From the NCBI RefSeq assembly GCF_002100115.1, contig NZ_ANBM01000009.1, positions 22,005-86,004 of the forward strand: a stretch of 64,000 nucleotides of DNA, given 5' to 3'. The stretch comes from Anaerovibrio sp. JC8. Lineage in GTDB: Bacteria > Bacillota > Negativicutes > Selenomonadales > Selenomonadaceae. The translations under genes were made by a program, and so were the position numbers. Each line of letters begins with the position of its first letter. Position 1 is the stretch's first letter. Positions 56,512 through 64,000 of the stretch are shown one piece after another. Under the pieces are notes generated by a model. The model worked only from the letters and a program-made list of their open reading frames with translations, made no database searches and was not told where the DNA came from.

Positions 56512-57081
56512 ATGGTAATGTTTAAAAAATCAATGCTGGTACTGGCAGTTATTTTATTAATTACGGCGGCAATGACCTATTGGCAGGCAGAGGAGGACAA
56601 TGCTCCTGAAATGGTACCGGCCAGTGAACAGTTTACAGCCCATAATGGGGCAGAGCAGTATGCTGTGTATGTCTGTGGGGCAGTCAAAAATCCGGGGGTG
56701 GTATTACTTAGCCCCAACAGCCGTGTAGGCGAGGCCGTCAACAGCTGCGGTGGTCTGCTTCCCAATGCCAATGCGGAGAGCATAAATATGGCGGAGGGCA
56801 TAAAGGACGGCATGCAGATTACGGTGAAGGCCAGGGCGGCTGTGCCGGCTGCTGGAATCGCAGCAACGGGGACAGCAGAAGGTACTGGAGATAAAATAAA
56901 TATCAATACAGCCGGGGCAGAGGAGCTGACCAAAATTCCCGGTATTGGCAAGACCATGGCTCAGCGGATACTTGATTATCGTACCCAGAATGGTCCTTTT
57001 ACCGCGGTGGAGGAATTAAAGAAAATCAAGGGGATAGGAAAATCCAAATATGAGAAAATGGCACCCAGAATAACCATCTAG
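56512..57081 (+). CDS. comEA: Competence DNA receptor ComEA
   Basis: ComEA binds incoming double-stranded DNA outside the membrane and passes it to ComEC. The protein (about 189 residues) has one N-terminal membrane anchor (about 5-22), a SLBB domain (YAVYVCGAVKNPGVV, about 47-61) and two C-terminal helix-hairpin-helix motifs (LTKIPGIGKTMAQRIL and LKKIKGIGKSKYEKM) that grip DNA. Two more in-frame starts (GTG 56509, ATG 56518) are possible around AGGTGA. It lies 25 bases before comEC, the standard pair. Confidence 0.95.
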   Translation: MVMFKKSMLVLAVILLITAAMTYWQAEEDNAPEMVPASEQFTAHNGAEQYAVYVCGAVKNPGVVLLSPNSRVGEAVNSCGGLLPNANAESINMAEGIKDGMQITVKARAAVPAAGIAATGTAEGTGDKININTAGAEELTKIPGIGKTMAQRILDYRTQNGPFTAVEELKKIKGIGKSKYEKMAPRITI

Positions 57082-57106
57082 GTGCAGTGGCGGAGAACAG
57101 GGAAAA

Positions 57107-58891
57107 ATGGTAGGAATCGTGAACGGGAAGGAAGGACAGTTTCCAAAGGCGTTTATAAATTTGCTGTTGGCCTTATTGGTAACAGGAATATTGCTGGGAC
57201 GATACTTTAATTGTCAGCCGGTAAATTATGGCATTTGGTGCGGTGTGCTGGTTCTTTTTGGTTTGGTCAGTATAGTTCTGGTGTATCAGAAAAATAAATG
57301 TTCATGGCTGGCAATAGCCGGAATGATATTGCTGTTGGGTCTGGTACGTTATTTCGGGGCCATGAATATGGGGCCCTTGGATATTGAAAACTGGGTTGAA
57401 CAGGAAATAACAGTGACCGGGGAATTGGTTGGAGCACCAGTAATCCGGTTGGATAATGAGGGGAAGCGGCACATAAAATATGTGGTAAATTGTCAGCAGT
57501 TAAAAGTTGGGGGAGAAAGCTCCGATACCCACGGAAAAATAGTTTTATATGCCAGGGATACCTCCTATGATGACCATAAGGGCCATTTATTGGGCGTTGA
57601 GGGGGACGAAGTATTTGGCCGCTCCGGAGATAGCATCACGGTCAGGGGTAGGCTGAGAAAACTCCATGATTATCAGAATCCCGGTCGCATGGATATGGTA
57701 ATGTCACAGAGGGCCCAAGGCATCCATGGGCAAATGGCGGCGGGGAAATACAGTATAGAGTTAAGTCTTCAGGATAAGGATGTGTTGGGCAGGTTAGCTG
57801 ATAGAATCCGGACATTGTATAGCAAAAAGATGGAGGCGGTAATGCCGAAGGAGGACAGCAGTGCTATTTTTGCCATGCTGTTTGGCGGCTATGGAGGAAT
57901 TAGGCCGGAGCTGCTGGAGGCCTTTGCCGTAACGGGGTTGATTCATATTTTGTCCGTATCCGGCTCCCACATTACTTTAATGGCGGGGACGGCCAATGTT
58001 TTTGGCAAGGTGCTGGGCTTATCCGGAGCCATGACAGCCGGGCTGGCAACACTGATTATTGGGGTATACAGTCTGTTGGCAGGCTTTACCACACCGGTTA
58101 TCCGCTCAGCCATTATGGGAATATTGACAATTTTGGCCCTGACCATGGGTCGGGAAAAGGATGCCCAGCATATTTTGAGCATTACGGCCTTGGGCATATT
58201 GCTGGTGTGGCCCTTGTCCCTCTTTGATATATCCTTTCAGCTGTCCTTCGGGGCCACGGCCGGGCTGCTGTATCTGTCACCCAAAATCAGAAAACAGTTG
58301 GGCAGGAAAATGCCCCGATTCATGGCTGGCAGTCTGGCGGTAACCATGGGTGCCCAGCTGGCAGTGCTGCCATTTTTGGTATGGTACTTTAATGTGGTTT
58401 CCATAAGCTCCTTACTGGCCAATATTTTGGTGGAGCCTATAGTGGAGCTCATTATTGTCATAAGCCTGATGGCTGGAATAGTGGTTGGTCTGTTGCCGGT
58501 GGTGGGAAAGCTGATTTTTATTGGTGCCAGCCTGCTGCTGGGAGCTGCCTACGAGCTGTCCAGGGGAATTGCCAGGCTTCCGGCCAGCCAGGTCTATGTG
58601 CCAACCATGAATTATGGGTTTTGGCTGCTGTATTACGGAGTACTGGGGCTGTATATTGCGCCCTCCGAAAAACGGCAAAAGCTTTTTGGGATGTTTAAGG
58701 AACGTATCCGAAAGCCTGGAAAAAGGAAAGGTATAATCGCAGGGCTGGTAATGCTGCTTGTGATTGGCGGGATAGTTTATGATCGTTATCCAAGGGAGCT
58801 GCAGGTTCATTTCATTGATACCTTAATACCTAGTTTGATACAAAGAAAATCCCCTCAGAGTCGCTATAGTGGAGCTGAGGGGATTTTTTAG
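57107..58891 (+). CDS. comEC: ComEC/Rec2 DNA channel, truncated before the metallo-beta-lactamase domain
   Basis: ComEC forms the membrane channel for single-stranded DNA. The 594-residue product has the N-terminal DUF4131 region (about 10-190) and the multi-helix competence domain (about 220-520, with HILSVSGSHITLMAG near 285-299). Full-length ComEC is usually 700-800 residues and continues with a lactamase-like domain that opens LQVHFIDVGQGDS. Here the match stops after LQVHFID (about 563-570) and the last roughly 25 codons are unrelated and partly encode a terminator hairpin. The gene therefore looks cut off at its 3' end. Whether the channel still works is unclear. Confidence 0.9.
   Translation: MVGIVNGKEGQFPKAFINLLLALLVTGILLGRYFNCQPVNYGIWCGVLVLFGLVSIVLVYQKNKCSWLAIAGMILLLGLVRYFGAMNMGPLDIENWVEQEITVTGELVGAPVIRLDNEGKRHIKYVVNCQQLKVGGESSDTHGKIVLYARDTSYDDHKGHLLGVEGDEVFGRSGDSITVRGRLRKLHDYQNPGRMDMVMSQRAQGIHGQMAAGKYSIELSLQDKDVLGRLADRIRTLYSKKMEAVMPKEDSSAIFAMLFGGYGGIRPELLEAFAVTGLIHILSVSGSHITLMAGTANVFGKVLGLSGAMTAGLATLIIGVYSLLAGFTTPVIRSAIMGILTILALTMGREKDAQHILSITALGILLVWPLSLFDISFQLSFGATAGLLYLSPKIRKQLGRKMPRFMAGSLAVTMGAQLAVLPFLVWYFNVVSISSLLANILVEPIVELIIVISLMAGIVVGLLPVVGKLIFIGASLLLGAAYELSRGIARLPASQVYVPTMNYGFWLLYYGVLGLYIAPSEKRQKLFGMFKERIRKPGKRKGIIAGLVMLLVIGGIVYDRYPRELQVHFIDTLIPSLIQRKSPQSRYSGAEGIF
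58846..58889 (+). terminator. Terminator inside the end of truncated comEC
   Basis: AATCCCCTCAG (58848-58858) pairs with CTGAGGGGATT (58875-58885), followed by T residues to 58889. It encodes the last residues of the truncated comEC frame, so it probably belonged to another gene. Confidence 0.8.
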
Positions 58892-59177
58892 TTGGGGGTG
58901 GAGTCTTATCAGACGTAAGCCCCCCCTATTGGTAATAGCAGGTGCATACTAAAGTAACGATAATATTAGATTACCAGTGAGTGATTATATCCATGTTAGA
59001 GTGTGTGAAAGTTTTTCTGTAAATGAGATATCCTAAGATAATTACGAGCTGAATTGTGGTTAAATATCCATTGTTCAGCTCGCTTTGACTATATATAATT
59101 CCGTGAATTTCGTCAAGAGTTATGTTAGAATGAATGCATATTATATTTCAACATAAACGAATAAAGGGTAAAAATCT
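58892..59177. other. Intergenic region at the comEC/accessory boundary
   Basis: No gene is visible in these 286 bases. A 9-bp hairpin (CGAGCTGAA / TTCAGCTCG, 59045-59082) lies in the middle without a T run, and an extended -10-like TGTTAGAAT (59123-59131) could drive the DUF5714 gene. Confidence 0.5.
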
Positions 59178-59858
59178 ATGAAAGAAGAATGCATTATCTG
59201 CAAGGCTCCGTTGGAATATCTTGAAAGAGACGAAATGATGGAGTGTGCCTTGTGTCACAAGAAAGAATTAAGCAAGACCAGATGCGTCAATGGCCATTAT
59301 GTGTGTAATGAATGCCATATGAAGGGATTGGATGCTGTTATTGGCATATGCCTTAGTGAAGAGAGCAAAAATCCAGTAGAGATTATAAGAAGAATGATGG
59401 CGGAGCCCTTTTGCCATATGCACGGGCCTGAGCATCATGTAATGGTTGGCGCGGCATTATTGACGGCATATCGTAACGCAGGCGGGGATGTTGATCTATC
59501 GGATGCCTTGACGGAGATGATGAAAAGAGGACAGAGCGTCCCTGGTGGTGTATGTGGATTCTGGGGTGCCTGCGGAGCTGGCCTTAGTACCGGAATGTTC
59601 ATTTCGATCATTTCAAAGGCTACTCCTCTTGCCGGCAAGCCTTGGGGACTGTCCAACAAGATGACATCAAAGTCGCTTGATTCCATTGGAAGCATAGATG
59701 GCCCGAGATGTTGCAAAAGAGATTCGTATTTAGCCATTCTGACGGCTATTGATTTTGTTAAAGGAAACTTTGGTATTGAAATGGAAAGACCTGAGATTAA
59801 GTGTATCCATTACGAACAGAACAACCAATGCATCGGAAGCAGATGTCCGTTCAGATGA
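59178..59858 (+). CDS. DUF5714 domain protein, cysteine-rich
   Basis: A 226-residue protein matching the DUF5714 family of anaerobes; no activity is established. The N-terminus has a rubredoxin- or zinc-ribbon-like cluster of cysteines (CIIC near 5-8, CALC near 23-26, then C37, C44, C47). A central VPGGVCGFWGACGAG segment (about 117-131), a CC pair near 177 and a C-terminal IKCIHYEQNNQCIGSRCPF stretch add at least seven more cysteines, which suggests metal or cluster binding. The middle is helical. ATG follows AAAGGG. Codon use is more AT-rich than in the left part of the window. Confidence 0.85.
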   Translation: MKEECIICKAPLEYLERDEMMECALCHKKELSKTRCVNGHYVCNECHMKGLDAVIGICLSEESKNPVEIIRRMMAEPFCHMHGPEHHVMVGAALLTAYRNAGGDVDLSDALTEMMKRGQSVPGGVCGFWGACGAGLSTGMFISIISKATPLAGKPWGLSNKMTSKSLDSIGSIDGPRCCKRDSYLAILTAIDFVKGNFGIEMERPEIKCIHYEQNNQCIGSRCPFR

Positions 59859-59934
59859 TTAGAATGATGTAAATGTTTTGAATTCCGGGATATATGACTA
59901 AGACAAATCGGAATTTGATAATAGAGGTATTGGT

Positions 59935-60522
59935 ATGAAAGTATTTATTGTATATTGTCATCCTTCAAAAGATAGTTTTACGAATGATATATATAAATCT
60001 TTTGAACGAGGTTTAAGAGATGCTGGTCATGAGATTATTATATCTGATTTATATGATATGAATTTTAAAACGGATATAAGTGAAGAAGAATATTTACGAG
60101 AAACCTATTACAGAGCTGATGGAATAAAATCAAAAGATGTCTTGATTGAACAGGAAAAAATACAGAACAGTGATGCAATTGTGTTTATATATCCTGTATT
60201 TTGGACAGAAGCACCCGCAAAGCTTGTGGGTTGGTTTGATCGGATTTGGACAACAGGATTTGCTTATAAGCCAGATCCTACTATGAAGGTTCTTGAAAAA
60301 GCATTATTTATAGTTTGTGCAGGAAAATCAATGGAATCTCTCATTGAAACAGGGGAAAAGAGTGCTATGGAAACAGTAATGTTGGGAGATAGAATTCGTA
60401 ATAGAGCAAAAGAGAAAGAAATGGTTATTTTTGATAGTATGACGCATTGGAATGAAGAAGCACGAAGTGAGAATATTGCTCGACATCTTTCCAAGGCGTA
60501 TGAAATGGGTATAAAATTTTGA
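59935..60522 (+). CDS. NAD(P)H:quinone oxidoreductase-like flavoprotein
   Basis: A 195-residue flavodoxin-fold protein of the NQO/KefF/MdaB group, which reduce quinones or other acceptors using NAD(P)H with FMN or FAD. The opening IVYCHPSKDSFTNDIY (about 5-20) binds flavin phosphate, FIYPVFWTEAPAKLVGWFDR (about 84-103) is the family hallmark, and CAGKS follows near 127. It stands alone, with no terminator before it and a 200-base gap after it. It is distinctly AT-rich (many TAT, AAA, GAA codons). Confidence 0.88.
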   Translation: MKVFIVYCHPSKDSFTNDIYKSFERGLRDAGHEIIISDLYDMNFKTDISEEEYLRETYYRADGIKSKDVLIEQEKIQNSDAIVFIYPVFWTEAPAKLVGWFDRIWTTGFAYKPDPTMKVLEKALFIVCAGKSMESLIETGEKSAMETVMLGDRIRNRAKEKEMVIFDSMTHWNEEARSENIARHLSKAYEMGIKF

Positions 60523-60726
60523 GACACTCAAAACTTCAAGTTTGTCAGGATGGTGAATTGCTCCCGTTTTTATCCAATATAACCCTCCAAAAATGGAGGG
60601 TCGTTCAACCTTCCTGAGAAATGTTCTTGAAAGATGGGAAATATGGCGTTTGTAGAGATGATGGCACTTCTATGAAGGAAGAATAGGTGAAGATTCACCA
60701 GATTCTGAGATAATAAGATAAGAGAT
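60523..60726. other. Intergenic region, one short hairpin
   Basis: No gene is visible. A hairpin ACCCTCC / GGAGGGT (about 60585-60602) with an AT loop lies inside. It could be a weak terminator for the quinone-reductase gene, although there is no T run. Confidence 0.4.
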
Positions 60727-61158
60727 ATGGTTAGACGATTAGAGAGAAACGAATTGAATAATGCGCTTCCATTGATTTGGAACGTGTTCTGTGAATATGA
60801 AGCAGTCAACTATCCCAAATCCGGAGAGCAGGCATTCTGGAATGCGATACATTCCGAAGAGTATCTCGATATGTTGACTGCTTATGGCGCATTTGACGGG
60901 GGCAGGCTGATCGGAATCATTGCGACCAGAAATGCAGGGAGTCACATTGCGCTGTTCTTCGTTGACGGGAAGCATCACAGGCAGGGCATTGGCCGAAGTC
61001 TTTGGAATAAGGTTCTTGCTGAAACAGAAGCAGATGTGATTACGGTCAATTCATCTTTATTCGCACAGGAAATCTATCGAAGCCTTGGATTCATAGAGAC
61101 AGATGACGTTCAAACCGAGGACGGTATCAAGTATGTACCAATGTGTTATAAAAGATAA
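60727..61158 (+). CDS. GNAT-family N-acetyltransferase
   Basis: A 143-residue acetyl-CoA-dependent transferase. The GNAT fold is shown by RLIGIIATRNAGSHIALFFV (about 60-79) leading into the pyrophosphate-binding motif GKHHRQGIGRSLWNKV (about 81-96), then EIYRSLGFIETDD. The substrate is unknown. No ribosome site is close to ATG 60727, and TTAGAGAG follows it, so the true start could differ by a few codons. A terminator follows. Confidence 0.86.
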   Translation: MVRRLERNELNNALPLIWNVFCEYEAVNYPKSGEQAFWNAIHSEEYLDMLTAYGAFDGGRLIGIIATRNAGSHIALFFVDGKHHRQGIGRSLWNKVLAETEADVITVNSSLFAQEIYRSLGFIETDDVQTEDGIKYVPMCYKR

Positions 61159-61217
61159 ATTCCAGGTTGTCGTGCCGATGTGTTAGCGCGTTATCTCGGA
61201 AGATAATCGCACTAAGG

Positions 61218-61260
61218 CTCTCTGGCTCTGTCCATAAGAACAGAGTCAGAGAGATTTTTT
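61218..61260 (+). terminator. Terminator of the acetyltransferase gene
   Basis: CTCTCTGGCTCTG pairs with CAGAGTCAGAGAG (one mismatch), followed by six T residues. Confidence 0.8.
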
Positions 61261-61261
61261 A

Positions 61262-61620
61262 TTATTCAGGAAGTCTTCCTTCATACATGATTTGAAGTTC
61301 ACCATAGACCTTACCCCAGTTTCGGATCGGCATGGTCCATTTTTTTGTGGCTTCAAATGTTGAAAGGTATAGCGCTTTTAAAAGGGCCTGATCACTTGGA
61401 AATACACTCCGCTGACGGTTGAGCTTACGGTATGTAGCATTCAGGGATTCAATGCTGTTTGTAGTATAAATCAGAGTTCTCACATCGGCTGAGAATGAGA
61501 TGCCCAAGATGATATATGCAGACAGTTTTCTGATGATACCATTATCCCTTACGGAATAGTGGATGGCATCAATGAAAATGGGATAAGGGAGAAGATGCCT
61601 GGATACATGACAAATTTAGG
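61262..61620 (-). pseudogene. IS256-family transposase remnant with internal deletion
   Basis: The minus strand encodes two pieces of a Mutator/IS256-type transposase in one frame. The first (about 61620-61515) reads YPIFIDAIHYSVRDNGIIRK-like sequence, the region around the second catalytic aspartate. It jumps within a few codons (at ILGI-SFSADV, about 61512-61495) to the C-terminal TLIYTTNSIESLNATYRKL region ending in KWTMPIRNW. In intact transposases these are separated by about 100 residues, and the N-terminal part is absent. The element cannot move by itself. No terminal inverted repeats were identified. Confidence 0.85.
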
Positions 61621-61928
61621 AAATAAAGAGGACAGCGCCAAGCGTTATATTAGTACCAATAAAGCCCACTTATCGGAAGGTATAAAAATTCATCCCCCGG
61701 AAACAGCATCACTGCTGCTTTCGGGGGATTTGGCATTTTTAGGGAAATTTTGGAATTAGGAGGTGGGGTGAATAGGGTATACAGAAAAATGAGATAATAT
61801 GTTCTTTTTGATGGGTATAAAAAATGCCATAATTGTATTGCGTTATATGTTAATAATAGTATACTAAAATAGAAATAAAGAATAACATATATTCATATAT
61901 AAAGTCAGACTGTATCGGGGGAATTTTT
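61621..61928. other. Intergenic region between the IS remnant and hsdM
   Basis: These 308 bases contain no convincing gene. A strong hairpin (TCCCCCGGAAACAGCA / TGCTGCTTTCGGGGGA, about 61693-61729, two mismatches) followed by TTTGGCATTTTT looks like the terminator of a lost gene. The hsdM promoter lies at 61838-61865. Confidence 0.6.
61838..61865 (+). promoter_or_regulatory. Promoter of the type I restriction-modification locus
   Basis: TTGCGT (61838-61843) and TATACT (61860-61865) are 16 bp apart, about 60 bases before hsdM. Confidence 0.55.
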
Positions 61929-63503
61929 GTGGCTAGAGCAGCTAAACCAAAAAAAGTAGTTAGCATGGAGGAAGCACTGTGGAAATCGGCTGATAAACTA
62001 AGGGGCTCAGTTGAACCAGCTGAATATAAGCATGTTGTTTTGAGTCTTATATTTTTAAAGTATGCCAGTGACCGTTTTGAAGAGCAACGTTCCAAAATTA
62101 TCGCTGATGGTAGAGAGAAATTCATTGAAGTAAAGGCATTTTACACGAAAGATAATGTTTTTTATTTGACCCCAGAATCTCGTTGGTCATATATTATGGA
62201 AAATGCCAAGCAGGACAACATAGCTCTGCTAATTGATACTGCATTATCCACCATAGAAAAAAATAATGAGCAGTTGCGAGGAGCATTGCCGGACAATTAC
62301 TATTCACGTTTGAATTTGGATACTACCAAACTGGCATCTCTTCTGGATGTCATTGATAGTATAGAAATGACTGCAGATAAAGAACAGGATATCATCGGTA
62401 GAGTATATGAATATTTTCTAAGTAAGTTTGCTCTTAAAGAAGGCAAAGGTAAGGGAGAATTCTACACCCCAAAAAGCATAGTAAATCTTATAGCTGAAAT
62501 GTTGGAGCCTTATTCCGGTATTTTATATGACCCTTGTTGTGGATCTGGTGGTATGTTTGTTCAGTCCATAAAATTCGTAGAGGCGCATTCGGGAAATCAG
62601 AAAAATGTATCCGTATACGGCCAGGAGCTTACCGGAACAACTTATAAGCTTGCTAAAATGAATCTGGCTATCCGAGGGATTTCTGCAAATTTGGGAGAGC
62701 AGGCGGCAGATACCTTTATGAATGACCAGCACAAAGATTTAAAAGCAGACTTTATAATGGCCAATCCACCATTTAATCAGAAGGATTGGCGGGCTGCTGA
62801 TGAACTCACAGATGACCCTAGATGGGAAGGATATGATGTCCCATCAACGGGAAATGCAAATTATGGCTGGATATTAAATATTGTCTCTAAACTGTCGGAG
62901 AATGGTACCGCGGGTTTTTTGCTTGCCAATGGTGCGCTTTCAGATAGTGGAACAGAGTATTCTATCCGTAAGCGTTTGATTGAGAATAATATCGTGGAGG
63001 CAATACTTATTTTGCCTAGAAACTTGTTTTATACCACAGATATTAGCGTTACTCTATGGGTATTGAATAAGAATAAGAAGGCCAGAACTGTACAGAAGAA
63101 TGATAAGACTGTGCATTATAGAAATCGTGAGCGTGAAATACTCTTTATGGATTTGCGCCAGATGGGCAGTCCATATGAGAAGAAGTATATAGAACTTACT
63201 CCAGAGGATAGACAAAAGGTTACGGATGTATTCCATGCTTGGCAGCAAGAGGGATATGAGGAGACCTATGAAAATATCCCTGAGTTTTGCTATAGTGCTT
63301 CTTTTGATGAAATAGCTGAAAAGGATTACACTCTTGTGCCAAGTCGCTATATAGAGTTCGTAAACCGGGATGAAACCATCGATTTCGATACAAAGATGAA
63401 ATCATTGCAGAGCGAATTACAAGAGCTGCTGAAGCAGGAAGAAGAATCCAAGGCAGATTTACTGGGTGTATTTAAGGAATTGGGTTATGAAATCAAATTA
63501 TAA
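61929..63503 (+). CDS. hsdM: Type I restriction-modification DNA methyltransferase subunit HsdM
   Basis: HsdM transfers methyl groups to adenine N6 at sites chosen by HsdS. The 524-residue protein has an N-terminal helical HsdM domain (about 15-150), the SAM-binding motif DPCCGSGGMF (about 201-210) and the catalytic NPPF at 279-282. A C-terminal coiled stretch (about 490-515) would contact HsdS. The start is GTG after CGGGGGAA. The hsdS start overlaps its end by 17 bases. hsdR is not in the window and is probably downstream. Confidence 0.95.
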   Translation: MARAAKPKKVVSMEEALWKSADKLRGSVEPAEYKHVVLSLIFLKYASDRFEEQRSKIIADGREKFIEVKAFYTKDNVFYLTPESRWSYIMENAKQDNIALLIDTALSTIEKNNEQLRGALPDNYYSRLNLDTTKLASLLDVIDSIEMTADKEQDIIGRVYEYFLSKFALKEGKGKGEFYTPKSIVNLIAEMLEPYSGILYDPCCGSGGMFVQSIKFVEAHSGNQKNVSVYGQELTGTTYKLAKMNLAIRGISANLGEQAADTFMNDQHKDLKADFIMANPPFNQKDWRAADELTDDPRWEGYDVPSTGNANYGWILNIVSKLSENGTAGFLLANGALSDSGTEYSIRKRLIENNIVEAILILPRNLFYTTDISVTLWVLNKNKKARTVQKNDKTVHYRNREREILFMDLRQMGSPYEKKYIELTPEDRQKVTDVFHAWQQEGYEETYENIPEFCYSASFDEIAEKDYTLVPSRYIEFVNRDETIDFDTKMKSLQSELQELLKQEEESKADLLGVFKELGYEIKL

Positions 63504-64000
63504 AACAATTGATGAATTGGTTGAGCGTGTAGACGAGCGTAATTCTAGTGGATTTGCTCGCTTGCTTGGTGTAAGTATTAATAAGTGCTTTATCCCATCA
63601 GTGGCGAATACTATAGGGACCGATTTATCAAAATACAAGGTTATTAAAAAAAATGAATTTGCTGCAAGTTTAATGCAGGTGAGTCGTGATGAAAGAATAC
63701 CTATAGCTTGTCTGACTGAATATGATGAGGCAATAATGTCTCCGGCATACTCAATTTTTAGAGTCAAGGATACAAAAGAGATTTTGCCAGATTACCTCAA
63801 TATGTGGTTTAAAAGATCAGAGTTTGATAGAGAGTGTTCTTTTATTGCTGTTGGTGGTGTGCGTGGCAGTATGCCATGGGAGGAATTTGCAAGAATAAAG
63901 GTTTTAGTACCAGAAATAGATGAGCAGAAACGTTTGGTTCGTAATTATAAAGTAATCTCTGATAGAATTGCACTAAAACAAAAGATAAATGATAATTTAG
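63487..64000 (+). CDS. hsdS: Type I restriction-modification specificity subunit HsdS (3' end outside window)
   Basis: The frame from ATG 63487, inside the end of hsdM, stays open to the right edge (171 codons visible). It opens MKSNYKTIDELVERVDERN and contains one target-recognition domain with the usual SPAYSIFRV and LNMWFKRSEFDR segments, then the conserved helix PEIDEQKRLVRNYKVISDRI. That corresponds to the first half of HsdS, so a second recognition domain is expected outside the window. DNA target cannot be predicted from this. Confidence 0.9.
   Translation, partial: MKSNYKTIDELVERVDERNSSGFARLLGVSINKCFIPSVANTIGTDLSKYKVIKKNEFAASLMQVSRDERIPIACLTEYDEAIMSPAYSIFRVKDTKEILPDYLNMWFKRSEFDRECSFIAVGGVRGSMPWEEFARIKVLVPEIDEQKRLVRNYKVISDRIALKQKINDNL

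Noticed and set aside
61559..61759. A 66-codon plus-strand frame between the IS remnant and hsdM
   Set aside because: It overlaps the transposase remnant on the other strand and the strong hairpin near 61693-61729; it shows no ribosome site and no recognisable protein pattern.

Overview
The window looks like chromosomal DNA of an anaerobic Negativicute (Selenomonadales, plausibly Selenomonas/Anaerovibrio-like). This is inference from four traits: Firmicute gene order (a ctsR-radA-carD-yacL-ispD-ispF-cysS-mrnC-rlmB-yacP-sigH block), T-box leaders, an 11-subunit Nuo complex without NuoEFG, and a glycerol/dihydroxyacetone block. No rRNA genes or CRISPR arrays are visible. One tRNA gene (Gln, CUG) is present.

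Layout. 1-3424: the end of a sensor kinase gene, then clpB behind a CtsR-type operator. 3433-5575: a leucine T-box and leuA. 5607-11041: dtd, then RNase Y, an unknown protein, YmdB, a PHP phosphoesterase and a P-loop/Asp23 fusion. 11113-12897 (minus): tRNA-Gln and a DUF4127 lipoprotein-like protein. 13196-14845: rsmD, coaD and a coiled-coil protein. 14939-25288: ctsR to sigH, a slimmed version of the classical Firmicute macro-operon that lacks mcsA, mcsB, clpC and disA and has gained carD and thyX. 25379-35167: nuoABCDHIJKLMN. 35428-38326: comFB-like gene, a T-box-controlled Lrp/aminotransferase operon on the minus strand, and a YhcH-family gene. 38362-42138: purL (single-chain FGAM synthase). 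42210-47245: glpK with a long folded leader, glpF, dhaK, dhaL and dhaM. 47473-50353: a DMT permease, a divergent FtsZ-like GTPase and tcdA. 50515-53973: a TAXI-type TRAP transporter. 54111-58891: an EAL phosphodiesterase, queF, comEA and a truncated comEC.

From about 58,900 to the right edge the sequence is accessory in character. It is more AT-rich by eye and carries a DUF5714 protein, an NAD(P)H:quinone oxidoreductase-like protein, a GNAT acetyltransferase, an internally deleted IS256-family transposase, and a type I restriction-modification locus (hsdM and the start of hsdS) that runs out of the window. The comEC truncation sits exactly at this boundary.

How the genes work together. Glycerol enters through GlpF and is either phosphorylated by GlpK or, after oxidation by an enzyme not in this window, by the PTS-dependent DhaKLM kinase. 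The Nuo complex would couple electrons from an unknown donor to proton pumping. CtsR probably controls both itself and clpB through near-identical sites. The most notable points are the compact CtsR sites with a 1-nt heptad spacer, the FtsZ-like protein with an altered glycine-rich loop, the unassigned structured glpK leader, the NPS/NAA variant GlpF, possible ATT start codons, and the comEC truncation.
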